Assembly: GCF_000208865.1 (NCBI RefSeq) | Contig: NC_018395.1 | Span: 3,007,920-3,071,919 of the forward strand | Direction: 5' to 3' | DNA from: Neospora caninum Liverpool | Lineage: Eukaryota > Apicomplexa > Conoidasida > Eucoccidiorida > Sarcocystidae | Length of the DNA: 64,000 nucleotides | In this document: piece by piece, positions 46,623 to 60,100 of the stretch | Layout of the letters: every line of letters starts with the position of its first letter | Position numbering within the stretch: position 1 is the first letter of the stretch | Notes under the pieces: generated by a model | What the model was told of the DNA's origin: nothing | Databases searched by the model: none | Seen by the model: only the letters and a program-made list of their open reading frames with translations | Made by a program: the position numbers and the translations under genes

Positions 46623-48329
46623 TCTCATTGAATAGGGCGGGGAGGCCAACTCGGAGCTTTTGGGAGGAAGGGAACGTTCAGGGCGTGACAGAGATCACAC
46701 GTCGACCAACCGAGAGGGGGACAGTCTTGTTCCCAACCAAAGAAATGGAGCCTTTGTCATGCGTTCCAGAGACCTGATTTGCAACCAAGTCAGAGAGCAT
46801 GAATCCTGCGCCATGCGACAGGGAACAAGACAGTCGACGGACGAAACGTAAAATGCATACTGTTCCGATACGGAATCGCGGACGCAGAATAGACAGCCGT
46901 TCGAGAAACGTTTTTTCTTCGAACCCCTGGTGCTTGTGCACGGGTGCAATTGGTTGCAAACAAGGGTCAGGTGTGTCGATCAATAGCTAATCCTGACGCC
47001 AATCCTATTCTGGAAGAGCCGTTGTTAAATTGTGTTGGAGTCTGAACCTCAATGTTCAATCGGTTATATTTCTTCAAAGCCAGCCATGTTTCCCATTAGG
47101 ACCAAGCAATACCCAGCCACCAGCAGGTTTACTCGTCGCTTGGGTCCGGTAGGAAGTATCAGATCTGGTCCGGAAATCTCACATCACCGTTTTCACATCA
47201 CCATACGACCGTAAAGCATTACAAGTATGGAAATGACTGTCAATCCTCTTTTGACAGAGGCTTTGCAGATCCATTCTGTGTTCCTCTTCTTCGCAGAAGG
47301 ACCCATGGACAGACGCCTGTCACTGGCAGGGAAGGGGATTACATGTGGTTCCCCGCAGGCGAGTTTAGCTAGTGCTAGGTTTTATGTTGTTTTCACTTGG
47401 CACGTCCCACACAGTTGCGGCCTTCTCGCACGTCTGACTGCAGACGATACGCTCGAAGGCAAGCTCATTCAACTGTTAGAACAGAACACCTAGATAAATC
47501 CGCAAAAGGGAAAAACCATTCATACCACTATTTCAAAATGTACTATAGATAACCGTAACAGCCCCGCACGTGAACCGATATATAACACGTACACCGTCCC
47601 GAACAGTACACCCATTCCCGCAAACAAATTCCAACGCCTTTGATGCAAGAGGAAAACAACCATATCTCCACCACGTCTGTCGACGGCTTTCGGGCAGAAG
47701 CTGGAGATTCCGAAGCTACGTATCCACGTAGCACCGTGCTTATCAGTTGCCAAGCAAAATACTTTAAGATAGGAACAATCAAAAGTGCTCTGATGGAGGA
47801 GAAGGTCTCTTGTCGCCAATGAAAAATCTCGAAACATAACGAGGGCACAGGAAAGTCAATAACGCTGTCCGAGGAAACGAAAGGATTGCCGCAGGATGCT
47901 CGACAACGGGCGCGCTTCTGTCCAGAGATGCCAAAAACCTTCGAAACAGAAAGGGGTGAAGCCTACATAAACTTCGGTCGAAGGTCCGGAAGTGGGCCCG
48001 CCTGTCTCATGGGTCTGGTAAACGAGGTCTGTGGACAATGCATTTCTTATGACCTCTGTGAGAAGATCGCTTTCAACAGCGTTGGTGTTCTTGGCCGAAA
48101 CGGGGAAACGAACCCGTTAACTGGCCTGAGGAGGCCTTAAAGGCAAAACGACTACCCGAGCGCATTTGTTGATCAAGACGGAACGATGCAGAGGGCGTGG
48201 TATAAGTGGCGACGATGGAGTCCATCAAAACTCGGCAGGTGCACTGCAAAAGACAACACTTGCCCAGCGGCACAAACGCGCACACCATGTTGAGAGGCAA
48301 TTGGTGCATTGTCACGGATATTGTCCTTC
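46623..48329. other. Gene-poor stretch, no convincing gene
   Basis: The sequence is visibly less GC-rich than the flanking coding DNA. An 88-codon frame at 47227-47493 starts MEMTVNPLLTEAL but has no motif or splice support. The interval separates convergent genes, so it includes two 3' UTRs. Confidence 0.5.
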
Positions 48330-50608
48330 TCAGTACACTAGGAAGGCAGTGTACAACCCGGCCACCAAGCCCAACGACAAAGCGATCACTGCGAGAGGGC
48401 CAGTGATCTCCTCTTCATCCAGACGATCTGTTTCGGACACACAGTAAATGTAACTAAGCGTGGTTGCCCATCCGTGGGTGACAGCAAATAGAAGCATCAG
48501 GACGATGCACCACCACATATCATTAATGACTGGGACCCCTTCGAGCATGTATGCTAAACAGAAGGGTATATAGAACAGGGTTCGAGCTATCACAGCCGGC
48601 AGTAGCCATTTCCGTGGCAGCATGAGCCAGGAAAGCCACGTGGTCTCATGGGAAAGGTCAGGAAGCCAACGGCCAATAACATCTCCGATGCTGTAGACCC
48701 CGAAGAGAATCAGGAAATGATTAGGTACGCTTTGATTATAATTCCATGAGACAGGCCCAACGCGGGGAAAGAGATTCATGGTGATGAAGAAGTTCAGGAA
48801 AATCGCTAATAACTCCGGCAGCACGCTCCGCAATACATGCCACATGCTATGCATCTCGGGGTCAGCAGGTTTGATTTCCATCGAGGACGGCGCTACACAA
48901 GCTTCCACTATACACTGGTTAATTTGTTCCTCCTCAACAGGGCCGTGTACAACAGTCTGCGATCCTTCCCCGTCAGAGGGCGCTTCAAGATCTATGTCGC
49001 TTCCCTCCACATTGTTCTCTATCTCCTCAGCCTCTGCCGCAGCGTCATCTATCTCACGCTCCTGCCGCCTTCGAATCGCCAGGCGCTTCCTCGCCAATCG
49101 TTGCTGAGCAGCCTTTTTCAATGCGTGACGAGCCCAAGGCTGCTGAAGGAGATAGGATATGCTGGCCGTATAGATCAGAGCCACTAAAGCCGAAAACAGG
49201 TAAACTGTCCAGGCTGTCGTTCGGACACCCGGACGGGTGTCCAACGGGAACACTGCGAAGCCGAGCAGAGTGCTGAGGAGGAATGCACCGACTCCCGCCA
49301 GGCCGTGGCCTACAGAAATGGAACAGACACAGAAGCGAAATCATGGAGGTTAGAGAAAAGGAAGCCCTAGAAGGTTCCTCTTAGAAGGTAAATGCCAGTT
49401 GGCTCGGGGACAACATTCACTGCGAAATGAAAGGGTTCTCTTCGTCATCGCGATAGCACATAACACAGGGCAGTCATTGCGTATTCTACGATATGTAGTG
49501 TACAGCCGGTATTGTTGAACGCTAGGAGTTAGTCTGTTTCTCCGTTGAGACAGCAATACCAACGGTAAGAAGCCTTACCTACAGAAAGAGCTCCCACGAA
49601 GTTCTTTGGCATAGCCCCTGCAATAACGAACCCTGCACCTTGTAGTAGCCCCGCGCTCAGCCCCGTTAGGAGGCACATTATGTGCATACTGGTAATGGCG
49701 ATATTTTCTGGCAGATAGACGATGACGGGAGTTAAAGTGGAGAAGACAATTACACTAAGCCAGCCACCAATAACGAGCAAGCTCTTTCTCAACGCCCCAA
49801 TGTACAGAAGGCACCCCTGAACAAGAAGGGTAGCGAGTTGAAACATTGCCAGAAACGAATTATCCCAGTGCATTGCGCTGTCAGTGAACAACTGTGTGCT
49901 CATATAAGGTGCAAGATTCATGGTGAAGTTCCATCCAATCAGAGTCGTGAACCCTAAAAGACAGAAAACGGCACTGCCAATCCGATCAGCGTCGGGTGTG
50001 AATGACGCTGTCCCGTCATACCTGCGACTATCGTAGATTCCGTCGGTAATCGACTCTGGGCCCCCGCAGGTTTCCCCCCCATATGCAGAGGTTCCACCGA
50101 ACGCAGCAGCACCTCTGAAGTCTCGAGCAGGTGATTCTCCCCCTCCCACTGTGCTCAAAGGTGCTGCCTCCCGCACAGAAATGTCTGTCAAGCTCTGCGC
50201 ATCGGGATACCGGAACGTCAGTGTAGATAAGGCCGCTGCCTGCGCGACCGTTTGCTGTGTCGGCGGAAAAATATGTGTACGTTGACGATGCCACGGAAGA
50301 ACAGAGAGCATCTTCCCCCAAACCGACCGGTGCTTGGGAAGCTGTGGGGGTCGTGCAGACTGGCGAAGTGGCAAGGGTCTCGGGCGCGCCTCTGCGGGTT
50401 CGGAAATAGCTCGAGAGTGTAAGCTGCGGTACGTTCGCCCAGACCGCGGTCTTCCACGAGACTGCGGAGCTGACACCACGGACACGGCTCGTGGCTGGCG
50501 TGGTGAAGCACGAAGGTTTTCGCTACGCCATACGGGATCATGTACCCATACAACACAGGCACTGCTTTGCCCCTCCCTAGCGCTCGTACGGACAGCGCGA
50601 GGTTCCAT
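48330..50608 (-). CDS. Equilibrative nucleoside transporter (ENT/SLC29 family)
   Basis: Two exons, 50608-49579 and 49309-48330 (stop TGA), give 669 residues; the donor is GTAG|GTAAGG and the acceptor TTTCTGTAG, phase kept. After a hydrophilic N-terminus of about 205 residues come the ENT membrane segments, starting with CLLGFTTLIGWNFTMNLAPYM, the family's N-terminal signature. LLTGLSAGLLQGAGFVIAGAMP and the glycine-rich GHGLAGVGAFLL follow. A basic then acidic central loop (about 405-480) precedes the second helix set with FFITMNLFPRVGPV, FGVYSIGDVIGRWLP and the final GPLAVIALSLGLVAGLY. ENTs carry nucleosides or nucleobases down their gradient; apicomplexans cannot make purines and depend on them. 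The N-terminal extension is much longer than in typical members; a start at the internal Met that gives MLSVLPWHRQ is possible. T. gondii has several ENT genes; which one this is cannot be told here. Confidence 0.9.
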
Positions 50609-53600
50609 GATGCGAGCAAGCCGGAGGTGAAACCAGAGGACTGTATCTCCCGATTTTGCTTCTCCGCTTTCGCAACCTACTTGCACTCCAAGACCACAAA
50701 CACGCTACAGAACCTGCAACGTTGTGCAGTTTCCGGTTTTGTGTGTCGTACCACGTTTGCGGATGATGGTCCGCTCCGTGACGAAACAGAAATAGGATAA
50801 ATAGCGACAAGAAGCAAACTAGCGAGAAGGAAAATGTTTCAGAGAAAAGGGATGTTTAGCCGTGAAGTTAGCCTCTGAAATGTATAACCGACTATCAACT
50901 TAGATGCACAGAAGACGCACACGACCGCAGCGCAGGCCTCGACTTTTGACTCAGACACGTATGCGTTAGCGACCAGATGACCCGAAACCGCAAGCTGCAC
51001 ACTAACGGAAAAAACACACAATGGTGCGTGCGGCTAATTGGCCCCCTCATAAGATGATTCAGGATTTTAGCAAGGAGCCCTAGTGCTCTTGCCTGCAGAT
51101 TTCACAGTAAGTCGCGACTTGGCGGGCCTTCCATGCAATATCGATGCAAATATATCTCGAGCCAAGTTTTAGTTTACGACGAGAGGCGAACGATAAGCTA
51201 TGACAGCCCGATGACCGCCGTGTCAACAAAGTGAACCGCAAATCCAAATCGGCTGTCTCATGCTCGCGATGGAGAAATGAAGTAGAACTGGTCATATTCA
51301 GTGCTCAGAGCGTCAAAAACAGAAGCCAGCACTAATCAGCCACCACGACAGCTCAGCCCCAAATCAAGCTGCCAGGTCTTCCAACGGTGCAGTGGAGGCA
51401 CGTTGTGCGCGCGGTACTGGGGCCGTCACGCTGTTCGAGACTGTCTCCTTCGCATCTTTTTCTGCGATTACAACGTGTTTTTCTCGCCTGAAAACCGTGT
51501 GACACACTAAAGGTTTAAACGCAGTTGCGCTCGGCCCAGAACACCTACCCAGCAGCAGACGGAGTGCCTAATTTGTACTTACCCAGAAAGTTTGCAGCGA
51601 CGCGTGAGAGCGTAAGCACGACGAATTCTGAGACGGAAAAAAAGTTGACAACAATGTCGAGGCGATTTTTGCAGGTAACGTATTTGAGCCAACAAGGTGC
51701 ATCTGCTTATGGTATCGCCTTGAATAGAGGACATGGGAAAGCAACAGATACACACACGCCCTGTCGACCTGGTGGCTCGACCTGAGAAAAGATCTTGCTG
51801 CTACGGTTTTGTTAAAGCAGGCAACGCTTTTGAATGAGTAATTCACGGGGGCGTGCTGAGCTTCTGCGTTTATGTCACCGCATAGTACGCCCCAGCTGCG
51901 GCATGCACGACCTTATATATCGCCGCGATCTCGTATATCTTCCCTTCCTGTACAGGAGACGACGAAGAGACCGATGCCTTGCACTGAACTACCGCAGGTG
52001 CGAACACTTTCCTTGATCCATTTATTTGTACCACTGCACTAATATAACTGCCAGACGCCCAACCCAATGGATTGCAAACGACAAAAGCCGTGACAATGGA
52101 GATGACAGCAGGGATGATGAGAGTGTCGATCATGTGCAAAAATGCTCGAGCGGTTTGCCCGTTCAGGCAGTAGCAACTCCAGCACATGTGCCGTCACCGT
52201 GGTGAGCGTGTTTCCTGTGTCGACGAATTGCATGAGTCTCGATTGTATTTCGCTTCACGCGTATGCTGAAGAGACATGGTAGTTGGGCGTGCCGATGTCC
52301 CCCGCTGCCTCATCTGGAGACCACACATCGTTCTTGGGACGGCCCACCGAAGCTAGTGTGTCAGCCAGCGGGTCACACTCTTTGCCGACTGCGTGTTCGA
52401 AAGAACAGCTTCAGATCCCGAGTCAACTTCCTAGCATCCTCTCAACTACGCGGATGGCCTATGGATCCGAAAAACTTCAGGCGAGAGGTAGCAGCTACAA
52501 GCTATATCGCGATTATCGGCCAGCTCGTCAGAGAGCAATGATGCTCAATCGCGCTTCGATCCGCCAGAGAACTCGAGCTCAACAATGAGTCATGCCAAAG
52601 TGACCCTTGCTACAGAGAAGAAGCGTATATGAGAGTTCATTTTGCCTGTGCATTACAGTCTGTCCATCAGACTAATGCACTCCCAAGCAAGACGCTGCGG
52701 CACACCGTCTTCGTTTCATTGTAGTTCTGTCAATTCTTATCGCCCGGCCGAGTCCCGGCACTTTGTGTGGCAACACGGCAACGGTAGGCTTGTTAAAAGA
52801 AGCTCAGTGATTGGAAAACACTCAGTAAACCTTCTTTCATCGACAGGGGAGAATTGCCTTTAAATTTAACAGAATACCCCTCCCACTTGCTCAGGTTGAA
52901 CCTCCAGTCCAGCGGTCAGCCACCGCGACAATGCAAGTCTTCACATTACACCAGCAGTGCACATTTTAACGCGGCTAGAGCAGATTTCCCTGTCTAAAAG
53001 AACACCCAAAGTGCAAAAGGTCCTTTTCCCGTATCGCAACACAACGCCTTGTGTTTACCGCTTTCAGTTTCAGTCTCCCGATTTCCTCACTTTTAGTGTA
53101 CTTTTTCCTCGAGGGCTCCATGCATAGCACGTGACCCAGTGACGTGTGCCGCTATCAAATCAAGGATCCGCATGCAGGTCCTTCAAGCTGTTGTTTCAAC
53201 TGCAATTCTGGGGCTTGTGTGTGTTGATCCAGACAGCTTCGTCGACGTCTATTCTTCCCCTTGTTTTCCACTTCAAATCCCGTCCGAGAAACGAAAGCCT
53301 TACGTCCTTCTTGGTGCCATTATCTTCCCATTTCCCCTTATCTCCTGCCGCGCTTTCAGAGAGATACACTGTGAGCTGACCCGCTACGAAACGAGCCACA
53401 CACTTTAATGAAAAACAAGAAATAGCCTTGCAGCTTCTTTGTCTCTTTCGCCTCCTGCTTGTGTCGCCGGGGTTCTTCCATTAGGACAGGAAACGATTTG
53501 TGGCAAAACCTCCCCAGCTGTCCCATCCGTGGTGCCGGACGTGCGAAGACATGCATCTGTGTCTGACACCTTTTCCTCTGGTCGTTTTCAGTTCCTAGAC

Positions 53601-54132
53601 GCCATGCCACACACGACTCTCCGAATGTCTACTGAAAAGCGATGTTGCATCGGAAGAAGACACACGGATGCCAAGATTCGAGGAAGCGTCGTGTTTTTCT
53701 TGTGAACCTTCCCCTGGCGGTGCCCGCGTGCGTATCCGGTGTCGGCGCGGCAGATTCGTTTCCTTCGTGGATTCCTGCATTCACGCATGCAGCAAGAACA
53801 GCCAATACGGCCCTCAAATAGCAAGACATCGTCTTCTAGCGAGTACCATAGACAGTCGTTTAAGGAGCGTGGATCGGCCGTGGAGGCAGGGCGGAGGGAA
53901 TGCCTCGGTGCGTTGTAATGTGAAGGCACTCAACGGCCCCGCTGTAGTCAGGATATTTCAACGCCTTTCCTCTCAGCTCCTCTCTGCGACTGCCAACAGG
54001 TTGCGAGCATGTATCCACCAGCTCTCTCCAATTCTTTCTGACAACTAGCGTCGCGGACGCTCTTCTTTTTCCGCGCTGCGGCTGTTTGCAAACGAAGGAA
54101 TCTCTGCGTCGCTTTCTCAACGTCGACAGGAA
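50609..54132. other. Gene-poor stretch upstream of two divergent genes
   Basis: About 3.5 kb between the ENT and WD40 start codons. Only short open frames occur, and base composition is closer to AT/GC balance than in the coding DNA. [T/C]GCATGC[G/A]-type words occur at 53169-53176 and 53784-53791, upstream of the WD40 gene. The one frame with some protein-like character is listed separately. Confidence 0.5.
51870..52187 (-). pseudogene. Isolated protein-like open frame, possibly an exon or remnant
   Basis: A 105-codon minus-strand frame reads through a hydrophobic segment (IIPAVISIVTAFVV) and then GSYISAVVQING and KIYEIAAIYKVVHAAAGAY before TAA. It resembles protein sequence more than the neighbouring frames do, but codon use is not strongly biased, no splice partners were found and no family is recognised. 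It may be an exon of an unmodelled gene, a decayed copy, or chance. Confidence 0.2.
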
Positions 54133-57100
54133 ATGTCTGGTGGAGGGGTCCCGCCGCCGGCGGCGCCTTCATTGCGTTCGTCTTTCTCTCCAGATCACCA
54201 TCTGTGGCTCTCTTCTCTCATCTGGCCAGACATCCCTCTGCAAGCGTCCATTTCCTGCGTCGCTGTCAATCCAAGGTTCACCATTTTGGCGACAGGGACA
54301 CACACAGGCCACATCTATGTATGGCAACTCAATGCGGTGCATGCGGCTCTCGCGTGCCCCGAAAGCCGCGTGTGCCGGCTGGGCTCGAACGCGTTGCCTC
54401 TAGCGGCTGAACCACATCCTCCCGCGGCGACAAACAAATGCCGTGGGCGACCGACGCCGTCGGCTTCTGGGGGGACTCTGGCGGCTGCAGGTGCACACAG
54501 GGGAGACGTGGAAGGGAGAGAGGACGACGCACAGGCACGGGAAGACGCCACGCAGAGGGATGTGAGCGGTGAGGGAAATGCACACGTTCGCCAGCTGCCA
54601 TTGTCCTCGCGACGTGGTGAAGCCGCCGCACCTGGAGATCTCCCGGCCGAGTCGACACCCGGCTGCTGCGCTGGCACATCGACACCGCCTTCCGGGGCTT
54701 CGTGCGAAGAAGGTGGAACCAGGTTTGAGGCTCCTCTCCCGCTCGTTCCCCATTTGATTTTGATCAGCGAGTGGGGCGGATCTGCGCCGTTAATCGAGTG
54801 CGTCTTCGCAGTCGCGGCGGCCCCGCTGGTGAGTGCTTGCAGCGAAGAAGTGCTGGTGTCTATACACTCGGACAGCAAGCTGCGGGTTTGGTCGCTGCTC
54901 GACGGCCGGTGTCTCTCGGCCACGAAGCAATTTCCGTACCCCCTGCTCTCGATCCGCGTTCTGTCCGACCGGCGCTACGTTGTGTTAACCGGCAAAACGG
55001 GCGCAATGGTTTTCGACCTGTGGACGCACTGCCGCGTATGCCATCTCTCGCTTTCCCTCCCGCCAGTTTCGCCGCCGTCGACTGTCTTTCGCCGTCTGCA
55101 TCACGAAGCCGCGCTGCAGCCATCTCCCGGATCCTGGGCGCCCGACAGCGCTGGGGCTCCTGGAGGCGCGGGAGAGCTCGCGGCCCGCGGGAGGCGAGAG
55201 AGGGCGAGACACGCTCACAGGGAAGCGGAGACACCCGTCAGTGAGTCCTGGCCCTTTCTCCGGCTCACCGCGACGGCGACGAATCCACCGCCGGACTGCA
55301 GCGAAGATGGTCTGGAAAGATTGCGCGCTCTGTTTCCGAATCTCGGTGCTGACCTACCACGCTTTCCTCTCGCCTCGCCCCAAGGGGAACCAGGGCGAGG
55401 CAGAGAGGGAACAGACAGCACGGTCGCCTTCCGAAGCTCCGATGGCCACGCCTTTAACCCGTCACCTGTGGACAAACGTTTTCCCGATGGACTCCCCCCT
55501 CACCCTTCAGCCTCGTTGTCGTCTTCGTCCTCGTTTTCGTCCTCTCCCGTTGCGCTGTTTCACCAGCAGTCGAAGCCGGTACCCGCGAGCGAGCACGCTG
55601 CCCGTGGAGATTCCTTTTCGTTCTTGGCTTTGCAGCAAGAGACGTCCTCCTCGGACGACCTTGCGTCTCTCCCTGCCTTTCCTCGTCTCGACACCGCGCC
55701 TCGCCATCTCGCGACGCAGGAGGCCGGGAACCGAGCGCAGGGAATCGCGCCTCTGTGGCCCAGCGATTCATTCGCCAACGCCCCCGAAGGCGCCTCTGAG
55801 CCGAATCTGCTGCCGCCCTTCCTCGAGCAGCCCGTGACCGTCGCCGGGCTGACGCCGGAAGGTCGGCTAGCTGTCTGGGACCTCCAGGTGGTCTTGGCGA
55901 CCTGGGAGGAGCAGCAGACACAGCTCGATGGGTTGGGCGGGAGCGCGATGTTCCACGGGAAGCGGGAGCAGACGGTCTTTCGCTCGCTGGTCTTTCAAGA
56001 CACGGCTAGCTCGGCCCGCCGCCGCCAGCCCGCAGGCGTCTCTCATGGGCGCTCGCGTCCCGATGGCGAAACTCACCCAGGAGAGGAAATGGCTGTTAAA
56101 GACCGCAACGCGGCGCCACCCGTCTCCGCTGGGTTGGCCACAGGCACGGGGGCTGCACGCGGAAAGGGAGGAGTTTCAGAAGCGCCGCTGCATTCGAATT
56201 CCGCGACGGGGCGACGCGACCAATTTGCAGGAGACACGGCAGGTGACGCGGCGAAGGACAAGAAGAAGAGAGACAAAACCGGAGCCGGAGTGAGCGAAGG
56301 AGCTGCGGCTGTACTTCAGCCGATGCGAACAATGTTTGGAGGCATGTTTGGAGTTGGAGGAGACGACGAATCCGAGGACGAAGGTGACGACGAGACGGAA
56401 GAAACCAAAGGAGCCACGGGGATCGAACCCGTATTCGTCTCGAGCGTCTGCTGCGAGGTACATAAATGTGCAAATGTATATACACACATCGACATATGCG
56501 TGCACTGTATGGTTTTCTGCCAATGCCCTTTTGAGGGAATGAGGGAGTTGCCGCTAGACAGACGGAGCGATGGTGTGTGGAGAATCAGAACACGGAGGAA
56601 GATGCGTGTGCGCAGAGGTAGAGACAGACCTCGGGAACGGTAGGCGCAGGCAGAAGGAGGAAGGGGCTGCACAGCAGAGATTGCTTCGCCTACAAACGTC
56701 TCGATGCCTGTCCAGTTCACTCCAGGAGAACAGAGAAATGAGTGGACGATGTGCGGCAAGGAGAGGGACGGTGTCTCGCAGAGGGGAGAAAGCACGACAC
56801 AGCTTCACATTTTTATCCGTTGACGAAGGGTGGAGATTTCCCGGCTGGGCATGCCAGCGCATGTTGCCGGTCTTCCGCGCTCTGGCCCCTCTGTTGCTGC
56901 AAGAAGTCTTCGCCGCCTCACGTCCAGAAACCTGAGCATGTTTTTTCCCTTTCTCATTTGCCCTACCTAGGGTCTCAACGAACTCGCTCCAAAGGGCGGG
57001 CGGCCTCCGCGTCAACGACACTGCATTGCTAAGTGGTCTTTCTCGTTTTTTTGTTACCGGTCGGTTGCGAATCTGTCCCCTCTTCACGTGGACCGCACCG

Positions 57101-60100
57101 TCTGGACCCCCGGTTCCAGCTGCCGTACTTTCAAATTTTGCTTTCCGTGTCGCACATTGTCTTTCTTCTCTGCAGCCCTCCGAGGTCCCCGAAGTTGGTG
57201 GGAGCGGCGCGTCCAGTCTCCTCTCTGTGACCGCCTCGTTTCTCGTGGCGCTAAGCTCCGACCGCCTCGTCGTTTGGCGCCGCCTGCCCCGCGTGTGCGG
57301 CGTGTCTCTGGCCTCACCTTCGCCGCTCTCCTCGATTGCCTACGACCTGTTTCTCGATGTCCCAGCCCCGTCGCTCGCCTCGTCGCGGGTGCCCTCGTTT
57401 GCCGGACTCCTGGCTGCCGACTCACGAGCGGCAGGCGAAGACAGCAGACGGCGCTCGAGCACCTGCCGTGAGGAGGAAGACAGCGAAGCGAAAGGACAAG
57501 TCGCGCAGAGCCAGGAGACGCTTGCCCTCTGGTCGGCAGCTGCTTTTGGAGACACCGGGCACGAGCAGAGTTTCCCGGGACTTCCGTGGGGCTGGAGCGG
57601 CATGCACCTACTCCCCTACTCGCGAGACGTGTCTCGCTTCTGTGAACAGCTAGGCGCCCTCGCGCAACAGCACCCGTTCGAGGACCCGAGAGCGAGAGAG
57701 AGGAGTGAGAGGAGTGAGACGGAAGGGGCTCTGCATGTCTGGGGGAGAGAATCTGCAACGGCGGCGGAGTCGCGGAGCTCGATGGAACGTGGAGCCGTGT
57801 ATAACCCGTCGTGCGAAAACGTCGAGGCAGTTCTCCTCGCCTGGACCGCAGACGGAACCCTGCGAGCGTTCCTTCTCCCCCTCGGTGCCAACATCTCGCC
57901 GAGCCTCCCGTCGCCCCTTCGGGCGTCGGGCAGTCGTCGAGAGTCGAGCGACGCAGGCGAAATGCATATCGGTGCACGTCGAGGTCCCAGAGACAGGCCA
58001 GGGCCATCGGCGGGGCTCGCCGATATTGCCGCTCTCACCCAAGGCCTTCTCATTGGCCAACTACCGGACGAGCTCCTCGGTGGCGAAGACACGCCGACGC
58101 CTGTTTTCCTTCCTCTCTTCGCTCACTTCTCTTTCGCGTCTCTGGCGACTGCCGGGGTTCCCGCCGAAGACACTTGCGGAAAGGCTGCTCGCTCGTGCGA
58201 GCCGTCCGCTGCGTCCGCTCTGACTCCTCCCCGAGGGCGAGAGCGTGGGGGCGAGGCAGGACGTCGAGGCGAAGCACGCACAGAAGCACCACGGAGCACA
58301 GAAACGATGCAGGCGATCGTCGGAGGGCTCCTGTGTGTCGGTGTCTCCCTGGAGGCATCCGACCGCGTGGCCGTCGCCTCGTGGGCTCTGGAGGCATCAG
58401 TCGAGTCGACGTGCGGGGGGGGCGGAAGGCCGCTCGGGTTTAGAGAGGCCAGCGAGAAGAGTTGGAGTCTGTCTCTCCAACGGGAGGGGACAGGCGAGCT
58501 GTTGGCTCCTGACGCCTTCGCGAAAACGCCAGAAAGCGAGGCAATGGGTCCTCTGCTTTCGGCCCCGGCCTCCGTCCAGCCTACGCCGTCTCCGGTTTCT
58601 GGTGCTCACCCGCCTCCGTCGTCGTCGCCTTCGCCGGCGTTTTCCGTTCTCCGTCTTCACTTTTCTCTGCGGCCTTCAATCAGCGTCGGGGAGTTGTGGC
58701 TGCTTCCGTCGACGCTGCGCTCGAGCCTTCACCGCACCCTCTTCCCTCCGGTCCCGTCGGTCCTCGACAGCTGCGGCGAGGAAACAACTCCCTCGCTCAC
58801 ATCGCGCCGGAGGCCGAGAGGCGGCTGCCTCTCGGGGGCAAGGGCGCGCGAGTTCGTGGACACGGGCGTGGCGCTGCGTACCCAGTTTTGGCGCCTCGCA
58901 GCTTCTCTGGACCAGCGGAAGCACCTCCGACAAGGCCAGGAAATCCTCGTGTGTCTGGGAGATCCCGAGCGCCGGGGCGAGGCGCGAGGGCGAGGCCAGG
59001 ACGTTGGGGAGACGACGTCCGCCGGAGGACATCTTCCTTCTCTTCCGTGGTGTCGGTCTCAAACCGGCGTCCAGCCTTCTTCGCCCGAGCCCAGAGACAC
59101 AACCGGGCAGTGTACCTACACAGCAGATCGGCACATTTTGTCTTGGTGTCTCGTCGAGTCCCAAGGCCGGGTGTTCCTCATTTGCAGCGCTTCAGACGGG
59201 GCGGCTCTGGGGCTGTGTCTGAACCACGTGGCTGCGCGTCTTCGGCTCCATCGTCACCTGTATGGAGAGGCGTCTCGGCAGATGACAGCGACCGCGGCGA
59301 AGGCGTGTGAAGGGCCATCCGCCTCGGGCGCGTGGATGAAGCCGGCAACAAGCAGCTGCGAGCTTGCCTGCCACGCCCCCATGCAGAAGGGCGGAGACGC
59401 CCGCCAAGGCACCTCGACGGAAGGCCTTCTGTACTTGAGTGGGTCGCCAGACCTGGTGCTGTGGCCCAAAGCCTGTCACCAGTTGCCCAGCCTAGTGCAT
59501 CTCCCCACGCCGGCGACGCATCCTGGGTTGGTGGCTGCCGTCGAGGCTCGAGGGGAGTGTCGGCGACTTCGCGAGAAAGGCGCGCGGAAAACGCGCGGGC
59601 CCTTTCGGGCGACGCTAAGGCCGAGCCGGGAACGCGGAGACAGCGCGAGCGGGCGAGACGGGAGTTTCGATGGCGAACGTGAAGCGGCGCTATGGGGAGG
59701 CGCGGCCAGGAGTCCCCGCGGCTCGCCCCTTCGGTCTCTTTCGGGGGGGGCGGCTTCATGCGGAGGATCGACACGTCCACCAGCTGTGGAAGATCTGGAC
59801 GAAGACGCATTCTCTTGCTTTTCTTCCGAGTTTTCGTCTCAAGAATTCTCGTCCGATGAAACGTTTCCCGAGCTGGCCAACGAGGCGTCGTCTGCGTACC
59901 CTTCCACGTCGAGCTCCTCGTCCCTGTCGTCCTCCGATGAGGAGGACTCGCCGGGTGTCTCTCCCCGCGCCTCGCCCGCTGTCTGTGCTTCTTCGCTGTC
60001 GTCTAGGTTCGGTTCTACGCGTCGGTGTGTGCCGCCGCCATCTCGCATGTCTGTCCAGCCACGCACGCCTCTGTATGCGTCTCCGCCGGACGCGGTGAAA

